Shown here in pieces: positions 10,368 to 23,758 of a stretch of DNA of 64,000 nt. Location: NCBI GenBank assembly GCA_963971285.1, contig OZ020246.1:14181217-14245216 (forward strand). Direction: 5' to 3'. Made by a program: the position numbers and the translations under genes. Source of the DNA: Astropecten irregularis. Its lineage: Eukaryota > Echinodermata > Asteroidea > Paxillosida > Astropectinidae. The notes beneath the pieces are model-generated. The model did no database searches, was not told the origin of the DNA, and worked only from the letters and a program-made list of their open reading frames with translations. The first letter of the stretch is position 1; each line of letters opens with the position of its first letter.

Positions 10368-13300
10368 GACTTGGTGTGTGCTCGTATGGGCTCCGTCGGC
10401 AATGCAAAACTCGTACACACTTCACTGCATCGATCATACAGGGCGTGTGCTAGGCTATAGCGTAGCATGCACGGGTCGCGTCACAAACAAGCGGCACAGT
10501 GGGTAATATTAGCATAATTCATTCTAGTCAATGCAGAGTGGTTGACAAGGACACACGATCGGGCCTATCGCATGTAAGCCTACGTTAGACATAATAACAA
10601 CCTCGGCCTTGCATTCGCCACACTCAGACAGAACGAACACCCTGAAGTCTTCATCTCGTGATAATTGTTATGCTATACTTTAATGATATGTTTCTAAAAA
10701 TGTATAATAACTTTAGGACACGGTCTAAGTTGAATCATGGAGATAGTGGAGAAGTATCGATGTTTATACATCAACAAAGTTCATGCGAATGAAATCTTTC
10801 ATCGTTTTAAGTGATCATCGAGCTGGCGACTCGACCTCATTATCACATCAAATGACGGATCAACGAAGTAATTTATGTCTCGGAATGAGCACCGTGAGTG
10901 ACCGTACGAACTGGATCAAATGGGGCCGGCACTCGGGCTCTGCCGGGCCGCTGAGTGGCGCGACTTCGGAACTGCATGTTAAAACAAGACTGATGCGTGC
11001 GAATAATGATACTTAAATTATACCCCAAAACTCAAGACGGGAACTGAACTGGAAAGTAAAATTATAAACGCACGACATGAAGCAACAAAATTGATTTTCC
11101 TGAGGCTTTAGAACAAAATCTGATCCACATGTTTTCAATCCCAAGACAACAGTAGCCTTTAAGATTGATCATGAAATTATTATCGATCTTAATTATACAA
11201 AGCAGCGTGAAAACGATCGATCTCTGGTGAAATCCACAATATATCGATAATAAAAAAAACACCACTTTTTAAAAGTGGTTTCGGACAAATACAGGGTGAG
11301 TCAAAAAGAAGTTCAAGGACTTTGATGTGGTGGGATTGGTGATGTTTTTCAAAGCAAACAAATGGCACTCAAAAGTTCAGTGAAGCATAAGTATTTAACA
11401 AGCACTCTCCCCTGCTTATTATAGAATAACAAAGAATGAAAGAAATTGATCATTCCTAAGAGGACTTATGTCAGGCTATTTTTAATAAAGGTACTCATTT
11501 TGCAAGCTGTCCATGGAATACTTGACAAAACATTAATGTAATGTAATGTAATGTAATGTAATCTTTACTACCCATTGCTATACTTACTATATTCAGTCGC
11601 GCAATTAACATTCCTTGGATATAGTTTGCTAAAAATGGGATAGGCCTACGTAGTACCTTTATTAAAACTCTTTGGAATGACAAATTTGTTTCGTTCTTTT
11701 TTTCTAATAAGCAGGACAGAGTGCATGTTACATTATGCTTGACTGAACTTTTGATCGTCATTTGTTTGTTTGTTTGTTTGTTTGTTTTGAAAAATAACAC
11801 CACCAATCCCGGACAACTTCTTTTTTACTCACCCTATTATATTATCTAGCTACAAAGCCACAAACCAAAATAATGACTGAGACGAATACATCAGCGAATC
11901 CAAACTGGAATCAAGTCTAACCCCTATACCAAACTGCACGTAGCCCCACACACGTATTAAAGATGATTTACATCATAAAGAAATATACACAACGGGATGC
12001 CATATAGCACTCTTAGTTCAAGGTCGTTCAAGGGACAGACATTGTATGTTATTTCAACATAGTCTAGTCAGACTGAGTCATGAGATTCATCATGTTTGTG
12101 AAGGCATCGAATGGTACAGAATTTACCTATACCAGTGAACCGTGCATGACTAAATCGGATCGAGAGCCTAAAAGAATGACACTCAATATTGAGCACCATT
12201 TGGCTATAATAACTATACTAATGAAGTTATAACTCCTCACGTTAAACCATGGAGGTAGAAAATAGCCATGGAGCTATAGGCTCATTATATAGCTGTATGG
12301 TTATATACCCACAACTCAAGTTCATCGTGGCAAAAAGGGACTGATATTTACTCACTCACTCGCTGCAGAACGAGTATAGAATTTAAAGAAGGGCCACGTG
12401 TCCACGACTTGCGCACTTTTTCCTTCCTTCATGTTGTACACGACTCGGAAACTTAGCTTAAATAATTCATGTCGTATAAATAACGAGGAACCGAATGGGT
12501 ATTATAGTTAGGCCCATTATAGACGCAGCGGAGATGATCTATCATTCATCATCATTAATAACGGCCCTGGACGTGTTCGTGTACATTATTCAGTAAGATG
12601 GATTCTCAATGCAAAATGCGTGAGCAAGGTCGATTTCAGCGTATAGAATATAAACCAGCGGAGCTAGGAAGGAAATATACCCTTTATACCAAGGCTAGCC
12701 CCAGGCACAAAGCGAGAGCCAGTAAACGGGGGTTAGGGGTCAGTCCAGTGACACGGTGATGATATAGGCCGCATACAGCTAGTGTTTACTTTACCGCATT
12801 ATACTTGCTTCCTTCCGACTGATATGGATCAAATAAAAATTATATATACACTTATACACTATCACAATTTCATTGAATTCCTTTCCGTGTGAAGTGCAAG
12901 TTATGGGAATGGGGATGGAGACCAAGGAGTATAGGCATATACAGTGTACGTGGCTTGTACATAGCCTACACGTGGTGGTCACGCTTCCTAATTTCTGAGC
13001 CGTTTGGGGGTGCACCCAAGTAAATAGTGCCAAAATCCGTCCGCCGAGCTCATGAAATATATTTTAAATAAGAGAGTTGTGAGAGCTATGAAAATGAAGG
13101 ATTGAAAAAATATGGCACTGGACCTCCTGCCTGGACTCTGGGCTTCCATTTGTGACAATTTGTGATGCAATTGGGTGAGAAAGTGGGTCTATTTCAGCCG
13201 CTTTGCAGAGGGATGTTTTTTTGAAAATGGCTTCTTTGACTGGAGTGATCCATACCTTGTTTTAGGGGTGGTCAGCTGAGACTGAGTTTATCTCAAAAAT

Positions 13301-14689
13301 TCAATGGTCACCCTACCATAAAATGAAAAGAAAATGAAAGGTTACATGTTCATCATCATTTTTCTGTGCAACTTGAACAGCTGTGAGAGTTCTGTCTATT
13401 TTTAAATGATTTTTGAAGTTGGAGGATTTACCACTGTTGTCTATGGGAGTTTATTTACTTGGGTGCAACCTGGGAGCGCATAAACGCCGGTTCCATCCAG
13501 CCAGGTCCAGGGGCCCCGATAATGGCGCTCACTGTATCGACTCTCGCGGAAACACCGAATTGCCGAAACAGCGGTGTCGATTTCTTTTCATGAGTGGAGG
13601 ATGATTGGTGATTTTGTGTCCTATTATAATGTGTGAGGGAGCGAAGCGACCGGGGGAGTTTGTGGGAGGGCGGAGCCCCTTCCCACACCAGGGCAAAAAC
13701 AGGTCTTCAGACGTGGGGGGGGGGGGTTGTGATCCGCTTTCATATTGTGCATATAGAATTGTTATCAAGAAAAGGGCGGGGCATTTTCGCATGAGGCTGG
13801 TCCTATGTTACACGCTAGCCTTCGCTGTTTTACTTTTCCTCTACCTTTATTATCAATTTTAGAGAATTCAGCATGTTTCGTTTGGTTTATTACTATTAAC
13901 GGAGAGGTTCCAGCTTTAAAGTGCATAATTTTACATAGTCAAAACGGGCATATGAATGGATATTTTCTACGTACATATTTCATTCGAAATGTCAACTTCC
14001 CACTCGGAGTTGCTTTTGAGCGCAGCAGCGAGAATAAAATTACTATACTTCCGTCTACATTACATACGAATCTACTGGCCTTAACGTCGTTGATATGGGG
14101 CATGTACAACTAACTAAAACAAGATAATATAGAAGATACAATTGAAACACTTCAGAAGAAATGAAATGACCCAAGCTTTCGATGCGATGCCCCTCAGTCT
14201 TCAGGGGAATGGAAAAGCATTAAACTCCAATATTATCATTTGATTTCAGTGCAACGCGCGCAGCAACATTTCCTTGTTTGTAACTACAACAAGATTTCGC
14301 GTGCAACCAAAACAATATTGCGCGTTGTACCGCGACGCGCGCGTATGACGCCAACATCTTTCGAACGAGATTGGTGTAAAGTTTTATGACGTCACAAACC
14401 ACAAGTCATTCACGCTGTGGAGGTACGCGTAGCACACATGCGTCGCGTAGCAAAAACATCATTTACAACAACAGTAACAGACTACGTATTTTGTACATGC
14501 ATGAACAAATTAAACTATCGTTGGACATGGGGGATTGATCATAACGGCAGCGATGTAAGTTAGGAAGCCATGAAAATCTGAAATTACTTTTGCAGTCAGT
14601 CTCTGTGGGTTAATTCAGGGAGGGGTGAGTTTGAAGGCAGAACATCGCACTCACTACAGAAGGCTTAGCCTCCAAGTCCAACAGCCATC
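10368..14689. other. intergenic stretch with microsatellites and repeat fragments
   Basis: No coding exon is recognised between the CUB promoter side and the ATG at 14690. It contains an AATGT pentanucleotide run (11534-11562), a TTTG run (11759-11787) and the dispersed repeat fragment at 13340-13475. A GC-rich repeat-like segment near 13630-13720 carries GAGCGAAGCGACC and a G-run, and similar G-run text recurs at 56.94 kb. Confidence 0.5.
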
Positions 14690-17600
14690 ATGGACCCGGT
14701 GAATTTGAATGAACACGACCCAACCATGGACGCAAACCTCGTGCATGCGGTCAACGTTAACAACAAGAAAGGAGAGGCCGAAATGAAATTTCTGACCAAG
14801 TAAGAATCATAATCATATACACTGCCCTGTGAATGCAGCCTTTAAACAACTAGACTTTTTAAGTTCAAAGCAGGTGAAATGCCTAATTATACTGAGGCAT
14901 ACAATAAAGGAGTTCTTGTAGTTAGGATGGCCTGACGTTTTCGATTACAAGAGGACATGTCAAAAACAACGTGCGAGCAAAGATACACATATTAAAATGA
15001 ACGAATTGAAGATCAGAGCATAGCAGTAGATCAATGGTCAGCGTATCATACATTTCATGAATATAACACGAAGGCTATATATTATGTCAGCTGTAATACA
15101 AGTGGGAAGGTCAACTTGAAATAATAACCATGATAAGCAAAAATCATAATAGCAACATTTACTATTCTATATTTGATATTTCGACTTTTTGGTTTTGTTT
15201 TAATTAGGAATGCAATTTTTGAATGCAATTTTTAACACCCTGTGTAACAGTAGTCTATGACTTTTGAAAAGGACCACACATTTGCATCATTTTGGTCAAA
15301 AGTTAAAATCATTATCGGACAAAAAAACTCGCCACCGCAAATTCTTAAAAACACCATTCCTGTCGATTTCATGCCCTACGTTTGATCGTAACCGCGATTT
15401 ACGAAGGATAACCCATCGTAGGGGGGAATTTCCTATGCACCATAAGTCCTACGATTGATAGTAAGTTACGATGAGAGTTTGGTGAGAAATCGACCTCTGG
15501 CGATGAAGTAGCAACACCCTTAACCTGGAATAATGGGGCCTCGGGTCGATTTCACGAAGCCCAACGATCGATCGAAACCCGAGTTACGAAGGACATCCCA
15601 TCGTATTATAATGGGGCTGCAATGCATCATAAGTCCTATACGATTGATTGTAAGTTACGATGAGTTTGATGAAATGGCCTATCACCGTTTGCCACTCCTG
15701 TCCTTCAACGGTCGCCTCCAAAATGGAGATTCCAAGCAATAGGGCCTAAACCAACGTATAATGGCGAGCAACGTCTCTGTTTTACCCTACAATTTCTGAA
15801 AAACTGCGGACAATTATTAATACATTCTGTTCGTTTTTACGAAGGAGTCTGGCAAACGCCCGCCACGTCCAGGAGAATATTTACCGGCAGGAAGAGAAGG
15901 ATCTGATCAGGCAGCTATGGAAGCTACACAGGGAGAAAGAACGACGTCATCCGGAGATAGATCACACCCGAAGATCAGGCCATGAGATGAGGCGTCTATC
16001 TAGTAATCAGGTAAAACAATCACATGCATTATCATAATTATAGAGAAGGAATTTAATTTGAACACGAGGCATCCCAAATGATACGGTCCCGTTCCATATC
16101 ACGGTATAGAGCTTTACATTGAAACAGACAACTGCAACTGTATTAATTAGGAATGTCCATTATCTCTACACTATAATTAAGGCCTAATTGGTTTGGAGGA
16201 GTCAGGCTTGGAAGTACGTATAATACAAAGCTGCAGTGTTGCTATTTTGTTCGACACGCGACGTCGTCGAAACAATAATTACCAACAACTTGAAACGGCG
16301 TGCGGGGCCCAAATTCATGGAATCTAAGTTACCGTAAGCAGCAATTCGTCGCTTACGTTAGCAAGCTTTGTTTTGCTTACGCTTATAGCGTATTTCACTA
16401 GAGAGTTGTCTATCTCGTTACGTAAACTTGCAAGGACTTTCTGCAGAATTATGCACATGACAGCGCGTTAGAAGAAAATAATCACGGTTAGCCTAGAAAT
16501 TCTTCGCTAACCGAAAATCTTGCTTACGCATTAGATTTCACGTGTAGCAGTTCCCGTATAAGCACAAAAATTAGGCCGTAACGGATTCCATGCATGAAAT
16601 TGGGCCCTGAGCTGTTTGTGCACAGACCTATATTCATAATGTATCCTCGTTCCTTTTCATTATTTCGCCAGAATAATGAACCGGCCTCTAGCTGGCCAAT
16701 TAATGCGCTATGCTTCCAAATCAATCAATCTTGACAATTCATCCAATTAATGTTTCATTCCATTCCCGAGGAAAGAAGGCCTATCTCATTAAAGGTATAT
16801 AGGCCTATATACAATACATGATTGGTAAAGGTTACAGGACAGCACTCATACTTTGTCTGATCCAGCATGTACATGAAATAATAAACCTGTGAAAATTTGA
16901 GCTCAATCGGACATCATTCTGAGTCACGAGAAAATAGCGAAAACGAGACGAACGATCTTTGGAAAAGACACTAAATCTTGATTTCCTTGAAAAAAACCCA
17001 GCATTTAATGAACCAAGATTTCCCATGTTGACTGTTTGCACTGTTTACGAACTGTTTAGTCCATTTTCTGTCTCAAACTCTATATTTGTTTGGAGGCATT
17101 GCCAATCCTATATGCTCCCTTTAAGACAGCAATATATAGGGTCGATTTATTCGCAGTTTCACGCTGCAAACTCCAATGCGAAGTGACATTAATACGACGT
17201 CACACGCAGTGATGCATTATGTGCATGTATAATGAAGCATTTAAACCCATATCGATTCCAAAAGATCAATAGCTTTGAATTAAATGTCACAGTCATATTC
17301 CACATTTTATTTAGCGTCGCTATTCCCATGAAGTATTATATTGGATCGGGCTCCATGCATGGGCAAAATTAATGTCCATAGTTGTTCTGGCTGCAGCGGA
17401 TGGCTGAATGAATTTTCATTGCTGATCTGGTTATACGTTTCTATGCGTTTCATATCAGTGGTCCAAAATCACGAGAGTTGAAGATTAATTTTGTGCATGA
17501 TAAACTGCCGATTTATGACAGAAAAGGAAATATGTCAAAGAAAAATTTACTGGAGCGGGATTCGAGCCAGAGACCTCCGGAATACCGTACAGTCGCACTT

Positions 17601-20600
17601 ATACCAACTGAGCTACCCAGCCCTGTGTTGGTGATGGTGTCCCCAGTGATCAATTATTTTTGTTCGTTTGGCATGCAGTCAGAAGCCATGCATGAAACCA
17701 CTCACATACTGCTATATCCCAAGGATCGTTTAAGATACGAGCATGCAACATTGGCAACACTGCAACTCGAGAAACAGTACAAGGGGGGTCGCTCAAAGAG
17801 GATGCAGCTAGCTTCTTAATCAATATAATAATTTTCACAAAAGAAATACAGTAACTTCGTGAAGGCAGTATGAAGACAAATGGAATATAACTCGCAAGGA
17901 CTTATCCACCTTTTCCCTTCTTTCTTGACTGTTATATTGAAGCTTGATGAGTCTCATTCGAGACGAGGCTCGTTTGGCCTGATCAGCGATCGTCCTCGTC
18001 ATCACGTTCCGGCACACCACACCGCGGGAGAAATGTTCCACTCAGCAGATGCTAGTCAGAATGACCTGGGATTCGCCAAGAGGGAGCCGCATGATATAAC
18101 ACATCACGGTCAGTTCAGTTCACTTCCACTCTTTTTAAGATGTTTAACTTGAAGCTATGCGTGGTAGTAAAGTAGGGTAGCTTCTTAAAATGCAGATTCG
18201 TGGGCAAGAATATCAAGAAAGATACAGCAACAGTCATCTATAAAATTTCCTGTCGAATACGGTGCCCATTTTATCAGAAATCAGTGACAAATGCTCACGG
18301 TATTTTCAAATCTATTCACAGTCTTTGGTTTGACTCTTTTCTGGATAAATGCAGCATTTCAGGCAGAACTATTTTATAAGAATAATGTTTCTACTGAAGT
18401 ATGACCAATTTTAGGCATACTTTCTAAGTTATGGGTAAATCGTGAAGGTTTCTGTTTTGGTGTGCTACCAAAGTATGATGTTGCCTTTATTAAGAGGAAA
18501 AAATCCTCATTTGTATTCCACGAAGGTGTCAGCCACTATCACGTGCCGTATACTGGAACAAGCAGCCATCATTTCAGTCCTGCGATGTTGGTGAGTCATC
18601 GGGTACCGGAGTGCTACCCCCAGCCGCTGTCCCACCATCACCGCCACGCGGCCAGGGGCTACCAGCCGCCTGAAGATATTCCCGGGGTGGCGCTACAGTC
18701 CAGCACGCTCAACGTGGTCGTGCAGCCCGCCGGTTACGGGCACTCGATAGCAGAGCATGCGGCCCATCTGGGAATGAGAAAGCCCTACCACAGAGGGTAT
18801 GTAATTGTAAGAGAGAGCTGGTACCAACACATCGCTACCATCACCATGTTAACACATCATCATTCTCAACAGTCTGAGCAGCAGCAATAGACAAATTTAG
18901 AAGAAAACTTGCCATCACCATTTTCATCACAATCTTCACTAATATAAAGCTGTAACAGCGCTATCAACATCGACCAGACTAGTGCAATGAAAGCAAGCCT
19001 ATTTGTTATTAAACCAGTCGGTGCACCATGATGTTACAAGTCTATACTACTAGCAAATAATACTCCGAAACAGCTAGTGATGTCCTCTGTTCATCTCGGT
19101 GGCACCCTCCTGAAGACGAACAGAGCACACTATTCGGAATGTGGAGTGTTTAAACCATCGGTTCTTCCCAGAGCCATACACACTCAAATGGTGTCACCTA
19201 CCTCATTAAGGCCATCAGTAAAACCTACGAAATGAGATTGTGTTTACTTGTTTTGTATCGTATACATCTTCCACAGCATGCCCATTGGCCATCATGAGCG
19301 GCATGCCCAACCGTCTCATCAGCTGACGGATGGCGCCCACAATCTAGGCAGCTACGAGGATATGACGAGGTACATCACCCTGCTGGACTACCAAGCTCAC
19401 GAGGAGGAGAAGTCCAGCAAGCATCCCAAGAAGCAGCCCCGTGCTCATATTAAGAAGGGCAGCGATGCACGCAGGCAGGACTCGGAGGTCATTTCTCAGT
19501 CCAAAGCGGTCGGGGGCAAAGAGGAAAACGGAGGTATGTCTGAAGGAGCAAGATGGGGTGAGATGAGATGTCTTGGGTTTGAGATGGTGGGGTTGAAAAG
19601 AGACCCATCATCAGCCAACCGGTCGAGGTTGAGTTACGATACGTGATGCATGACAGTGGTTGACACATCAGGGAAAGATACTTGTAGCGATGCACTGCTC
19701 AATATTGATTGGTTATTGGTCCCCTCGAGATAAAAAGACACTTCATTAATACTTGCCCTGCTCCAACTATGATCCAATATGCTTATTATACTCTCTTCGT
19801 GGACCAAAGAACTGTTCTATGCTCCCTCCACAAACGAAAAACTGCGCCCCAAAAATATTGATTGCAAGGTCAGTGGTTTTAACGCCGAAGCTTCGATGCC
19901 ACTTTGAAGAAGATATCGTGCATTCCTCTGCATTTTTTTCTAAATTAATTCATGAAGCCCACGCGAAGACAGCATTTTCGCCAAGTACCAAATCGCGAGG
20001 ATCGGGCAAGAGCGATCATGGTACCAACGGCACCGACCATCACCAAACGGCACCGGACGACGAGGCGCACGGGGGAGAGAGGACTCAGTCAGAATCGGTA
20101 GAGAAGGTCTCCCAAAGGACTGAATCAGCAGACAGACATCCAGTCACGCTCAAGGAGACGTCTGCCACCAAGAAGGGAAACCGACGAGGTACGAAGACCA
20201 GCACACATGAGATGGGTGAGACTGAGAACTATCCTTGGTTTTAATACTCTTTGCGTTGTGATTCAACGTAAGGGTAGGTCCACTGTTATCCAGTGGCATC
20301 TTTTCAAAGAGCAAGTTGTGAAATACACTTCCAGCAAGAGTGAAATTATAGGAGCATCGGACTCGTTGTGACACCATTCTTGTTGGCCAGACTGGTGTGG
20401 CTGTGGCGCAAGTTTGTTGAAGCTAAGGGTAAATTTCCTACCATGCAGAATAAGGTCAAGATTCAAAGTTATCCAACATAGCTAGCAGTGTTAAAAACGC
20501 TACGTGAGTACTTATAAGTCTACCCCGAAATAAATAAGTTCTCCTTATGCTACCGATCGTTCGTGATTGGAGTTGTCTGGCTGATTTCTTCAATTTGGAT

Positions 20601-21137
20601 GTCCTTAATGCCACAGTGAATCAGGACAGTCATGGTGAGCTGCTTCCTAAGCGATCCAGCCAGCATCCCCGCTCTCAAATTTCCTGGCATCCGTCCTCCT
20701 ACTCGACCGTGCAGCATCCTCAGCCATCATATTACGTCCATGCCGTCGTCCGTCAGATCCCAGACCGCCACCACAACGATTCGTACTCCCATCACCATCA
20801 TCAGACGGCTAGCGAGTCCACCCACCAACACCATCCACCACGACAACACCACCATCACCCCCACCATCACCCGGCTCCGGCGACGACGGCAGCCGAGCGT
20901 AAGCGGCTGGCCATCGAGCTGTTGGCCAGGGAGTACCCGGTCCTCCTTCGGAACGCCCCGACCAAGTTCGACCCACTGGACGCGCTGATGTGCCGCTACC
21001 TGCGCCTGTCCTCCAGCAACGTGGAATCTCTGGAAGTCATGTGCAAAGAGGCTGGTGTCGAGGTTGGAGCACATGCTCACCACAAGATCGACGATCCCAA
21101 GGAATACGTGTTTGGAAGTGAAAAATCTAATGACTAA
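14690..21137 (+). CDS. unrecognised 577-aa His-rich protein, seven exons
   Basis: Seven exons join in frame at GT-AG sites: 14690-14799, 15845-16010, 17943-18108, 18526-18796, 19277-19533, 19973-20215 and 20617-21137, total 1734 nt. The start is MDPVNLNEHD; the stop is TAA. An in-frame alternative exon-6 donor at 20188 would remove nine codons. Exon 2 is strongly charged (EEKDLIRQLWKLHREKERRH) and probably a coiled coil or long helix. The middle is hydrophilic and probably disordered. Residues about 455-493 are His-rich. The last 80 residues look like a compact conserved domain with AIELLAREYPVLLRNAP, KFDPLDALMCRYLRLS and MCKEAGVEVG. No signal peptide or membrane segment is visible. I do not recognise the family. 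I have a vague, unverified idea that vertebrate C4orf17-like proteins share the C-terminal motif; a profile search would settle this. The gene model is well supported, the function unknown. Confidence 0.75.
16305..16607. mobile_element. GGGCCCAAATTCATGG foldback element
   Basis: Ends GGGCCCAAATTCATGGAAT and TTCCATGCATGAAATTGGGC are inverted repeats, and the interior has mirrored GTAAGC/GCTTACG motifs. A second copy lies at 38187-38480. It sits in intron 2 of the His-rich protein gene. Confidence 0.75.
16789..17124 (-). mobile_element. TTAA-MITE (family B), reverse orientation
   Basis: Bounded by TTAA. The minus strand begins TTAAAGGGAGCATATAGGAT, matching the copy at 59756-60139 along its length, including the GAACGATCTTTGGAAAAGAC segment. 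Coding potential is absent. Confidence 0.8.
17540..17815 (-). mobile_element. tRNA-related SINE-like repeat
   Basis: Read on the minus strand it has a tRNA-like module: GGGTAGCTCAGTTGGTATAA (A-box-like) and GGCTCGAATCC (B-box-like), ending in CCGCTCCAG. About 170 bp of family-specific sequence lies on the 5' side. Copies lie near 38.9-39.4, 51.6-52.1, 57.1-57.4 and 61.6-62.1 kb. Confidence 0.7.
18170..18491 (+). mobile_element. TTAA-MITE (family A), 5' end decayed
   Basis: Shares the ATGCAGATTCGTGGGCAA segment and the right end CCAAAGTATGATG...CCTTTATT. It lies directly upstream of exon 4 (18526) of the His-rich gene, so that acceptor sits about 35 bp after a transposon end. Confidence 0.7.
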
Positions 21138-22185
21138 CAATAATCCTATTTGCATCCCAGTGTATTTTTCCCAATTAACATCATCTTATACTGCCTCTCC
21201 GTTGCACAAATTGCAACCAACTTGAGATAACAACACAAACAGTTTACCTTATTTACATGAAACTAGAAAATCACATTAGTTGTGATAAGAGAACACGGTC
21301 GCACACACAAAGAAGAAATTCACCAAAAACTGCCGTAAATATTAATATTTAACATGGGAGGACGGAGAAGCACATATTACAGTTCCATCATTTTATGTAG
21401 AACAAATTATGGTGAAATCAATTCCGATTTGACTAGGTATGTCCGCACGAAGGCGTAGATAGTATACAGAGCACGTCCACCACTTACCAGCGATTTTTCT
21501 ACCGACCATAACACATCAAAACCAAAATGACCGCTTATCTCGATAAAAAACAATAGGATCAAAACAGCAACACTTGACTACAGTGTTTTATAATATTTAT
21601 AGATCTCGCTTTTAAATGTTCAATAATTCAAGATGCTTATTGTTTTCATGTCGACTATGACGTGTGTGCCAATTTTTGGGAGTCATGTTCGGCGATTAGA
21701 TGTAAATCCTTAATAATCCAAAGATCAGGATTAAACAACTTCATTTAAATGAATTATGAGCATGTCGTTTTTTGCTTGTTATAGAAACTTTCCATGGGAA
21801 GATGTTCCAATGAGTGTTGAAATGTGACCATAAAATCGGGTTGTGATTTGGGGTTCACTCCCAGGAGTACTGAAACTTTATAACAATTTAAAAATCATTG
21901 TTCGACAGGTCATCGAGTTAAAACTTGCTGCCAATTAGTTACATTTAGTAAGTTATTCGTTGTATTGAGCAACGATTTTGACGCATTGTCACAGGGTAGC
22001 ATGCAGTCAAAATTATGCATTTTACTTTTGTCGAAAACTGGATGATAAGAATTAACGAATAGGTAGCGCTGGACAGTCGAAATGTCGAACCACATTGAAA
22101 ATGAGGTATCTGTGTAACCGGTAGAATGCATTACGTTAATAGTTGAACTCATTGTTGGTGATCCAATCTGGACCAACAAGTCTGG
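21138..22185. other. 3' flank of the His-rich gene, nothing recognised
   Basis: AT-rich sequence without a protein-like ORF or clear exon. It presumably includes the 3' UTR. I found no single convincing polyadenylation signal. Confidence 0.4.
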
Positions 22186-22561
22186 TTAAAGGTAGTATCA
22201 TACTTTGGTTTAATGTTTTTATCAAAGAAATACAGATTCATGGGCAAAAAAATACCACGACAGATACAGTAACAGTCATCTGTGAAAATTTCAGTCGCAT
22301 ACGATGCCCACTCTTTGAGAAAACAGTGAAAAACAGCCACAGTATTTCTTAAGTATTTTCTCTTAGTTTATTTTTGATCTTTTAAAAGATCAAAACGATT
22401 TTCGGTCGTTGTTTTAATATTTTCTGGGTAAATACACCATTTCAGGTGGAAAAAAAATAACGGTATGTTTCTACCAGCACCATCTTCATACCCTGTATTA
22501 AAGTTATACGTAAATCTGTGAAAATGTTCTGTTTTGGTTTATTACCAAAGTATGATACTAT
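22186..22561 (+). mobile_element. TTAA-MITE (family A)
   Basis: Left end TTAAAGGTAGTATCATACTT is intact. The right end reads CCAAAGTATGATACTATACG, so the terminal CCTTTAA is lost. The body matches 30845-31180. Confidence 0.8.
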
Positions 22562-23025
22562 ACGGCTCTTGGATTTGGTGTTTTCAGGGGGTGGGGGTTA
22601 GTGGGGCGTTGGTGGCGGGGTCGAATTATTAATCAGACACAACAGACAATCTCGGACACTATAGTGACAAACTGCACTGATCGGTGAAGAAGCACTGGTT
22701 TCTTTCTTAACGACTCAGTCCTGAGAACGGGATGTAACAGGCTACAGCCGTACTAAATCTATTTCTCGCAGCTGATGGTTGTATACATTATGACCATTTT
22801 TCTAAGTGGTGCGAATGATGATTGGCAGTAAGATTATTCTAGCATTATTATGTATCATGTCAACTGTTTATGCTGAGAGGAAAAGCAATCTATCTCAAAG
22901 CCAAATAAAAGCACATGTATAGGCCCACTGCAACACACACGTTACTGTCCTGAATGACGTGAGGAAAACGTAGGCCTACATATACACAATGCAGATTGAG
23001 AGAGGATCCGATAGTTAGCCCTATT

Positions 23026-23396
23026 TATAGGGATGGTACAGAACTGGTGTTTGCGACAAAACCGTTGCTGACAGTGGCACATTATGTAATGCATCATATA
23101 CCTTAACTGACAAACCTGTAGAAGTTTGAGGTCAATCAGCCATCTGGGTCACGAGAAAATAGTGAAAACCCGTGTACGGAGAACTGTACACATTTCAACG
23201 AATGAATAAAACGCTTCGAAGCGATGTATTCCAATCGGAAAATAGTTTCATTTATATCTCAACGAATATGGCATTTCAGACAAAAACATTTCATGGGATG
23301 TTTTCTCCTATCATCACCATTATACTGTGTAAGTTTTATGTGAATCTGTGATTATGAAGTGTATTTTGTCTTACCAATTCTGTACCCTCCCTTTAC
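23026..23396 (+). mobile_element. diverged TTAA-MITE (family A/B variant)
   Basis: Ends AGGGATGGTACAGAACTGG and CCAATTCTGTACCCTCCCTT are inverted repeats. The interior shares the GAGGTCAATCAGCCATCTGG and GAGAAAATAG segments with family B. Confidence 0.6.
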
Positions 23397-23670
23397 TCCT
23401 TCACGACCCCATTGCAAGAGAAGCATATATAACAGAGAATTGAGTTCACCATGATAGTCACTTTCGTGCAAATGATAAACTTTAACATGAGCACATGTCA
23501 CTAGCAAAGCTAGTAATAATCTTTGGTCACTAGTGTATGGTGTTCCAAAGACGACACACCGCGTCGCTTCGTGAAGGGGCGACGGCGACGGCGACGCTCA
23601 TGCTGCGTCGCCGTCGCCGTCGCATTTGGCCCATTAACTTGTGCACAAAATTAACTTGTGCACACAAATG

Positions 23671-23671
23671 G

Positions 23672-23757
<86 letters not shown>

Positions 23758-23758
23758 G
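23671..23758. repeat. GCCGTC hexanucleotide microsatellite, left arm
   Basis: About 14 perfect CGTCGC/GCCGTC units, with a shorter related run at 23576-23622. In-frame Ala-Thr or Val-Ala ORFs across it are repeat artefacts. Confidence 0.95.

Noticed and set aside
13605..14113. ORFs in the GC-rich 13.6-14.1 kb segment as a gene
   Set aside because: Overlaps repeat-like sequence with G-runs, no domain, no splice-consistent continuation.
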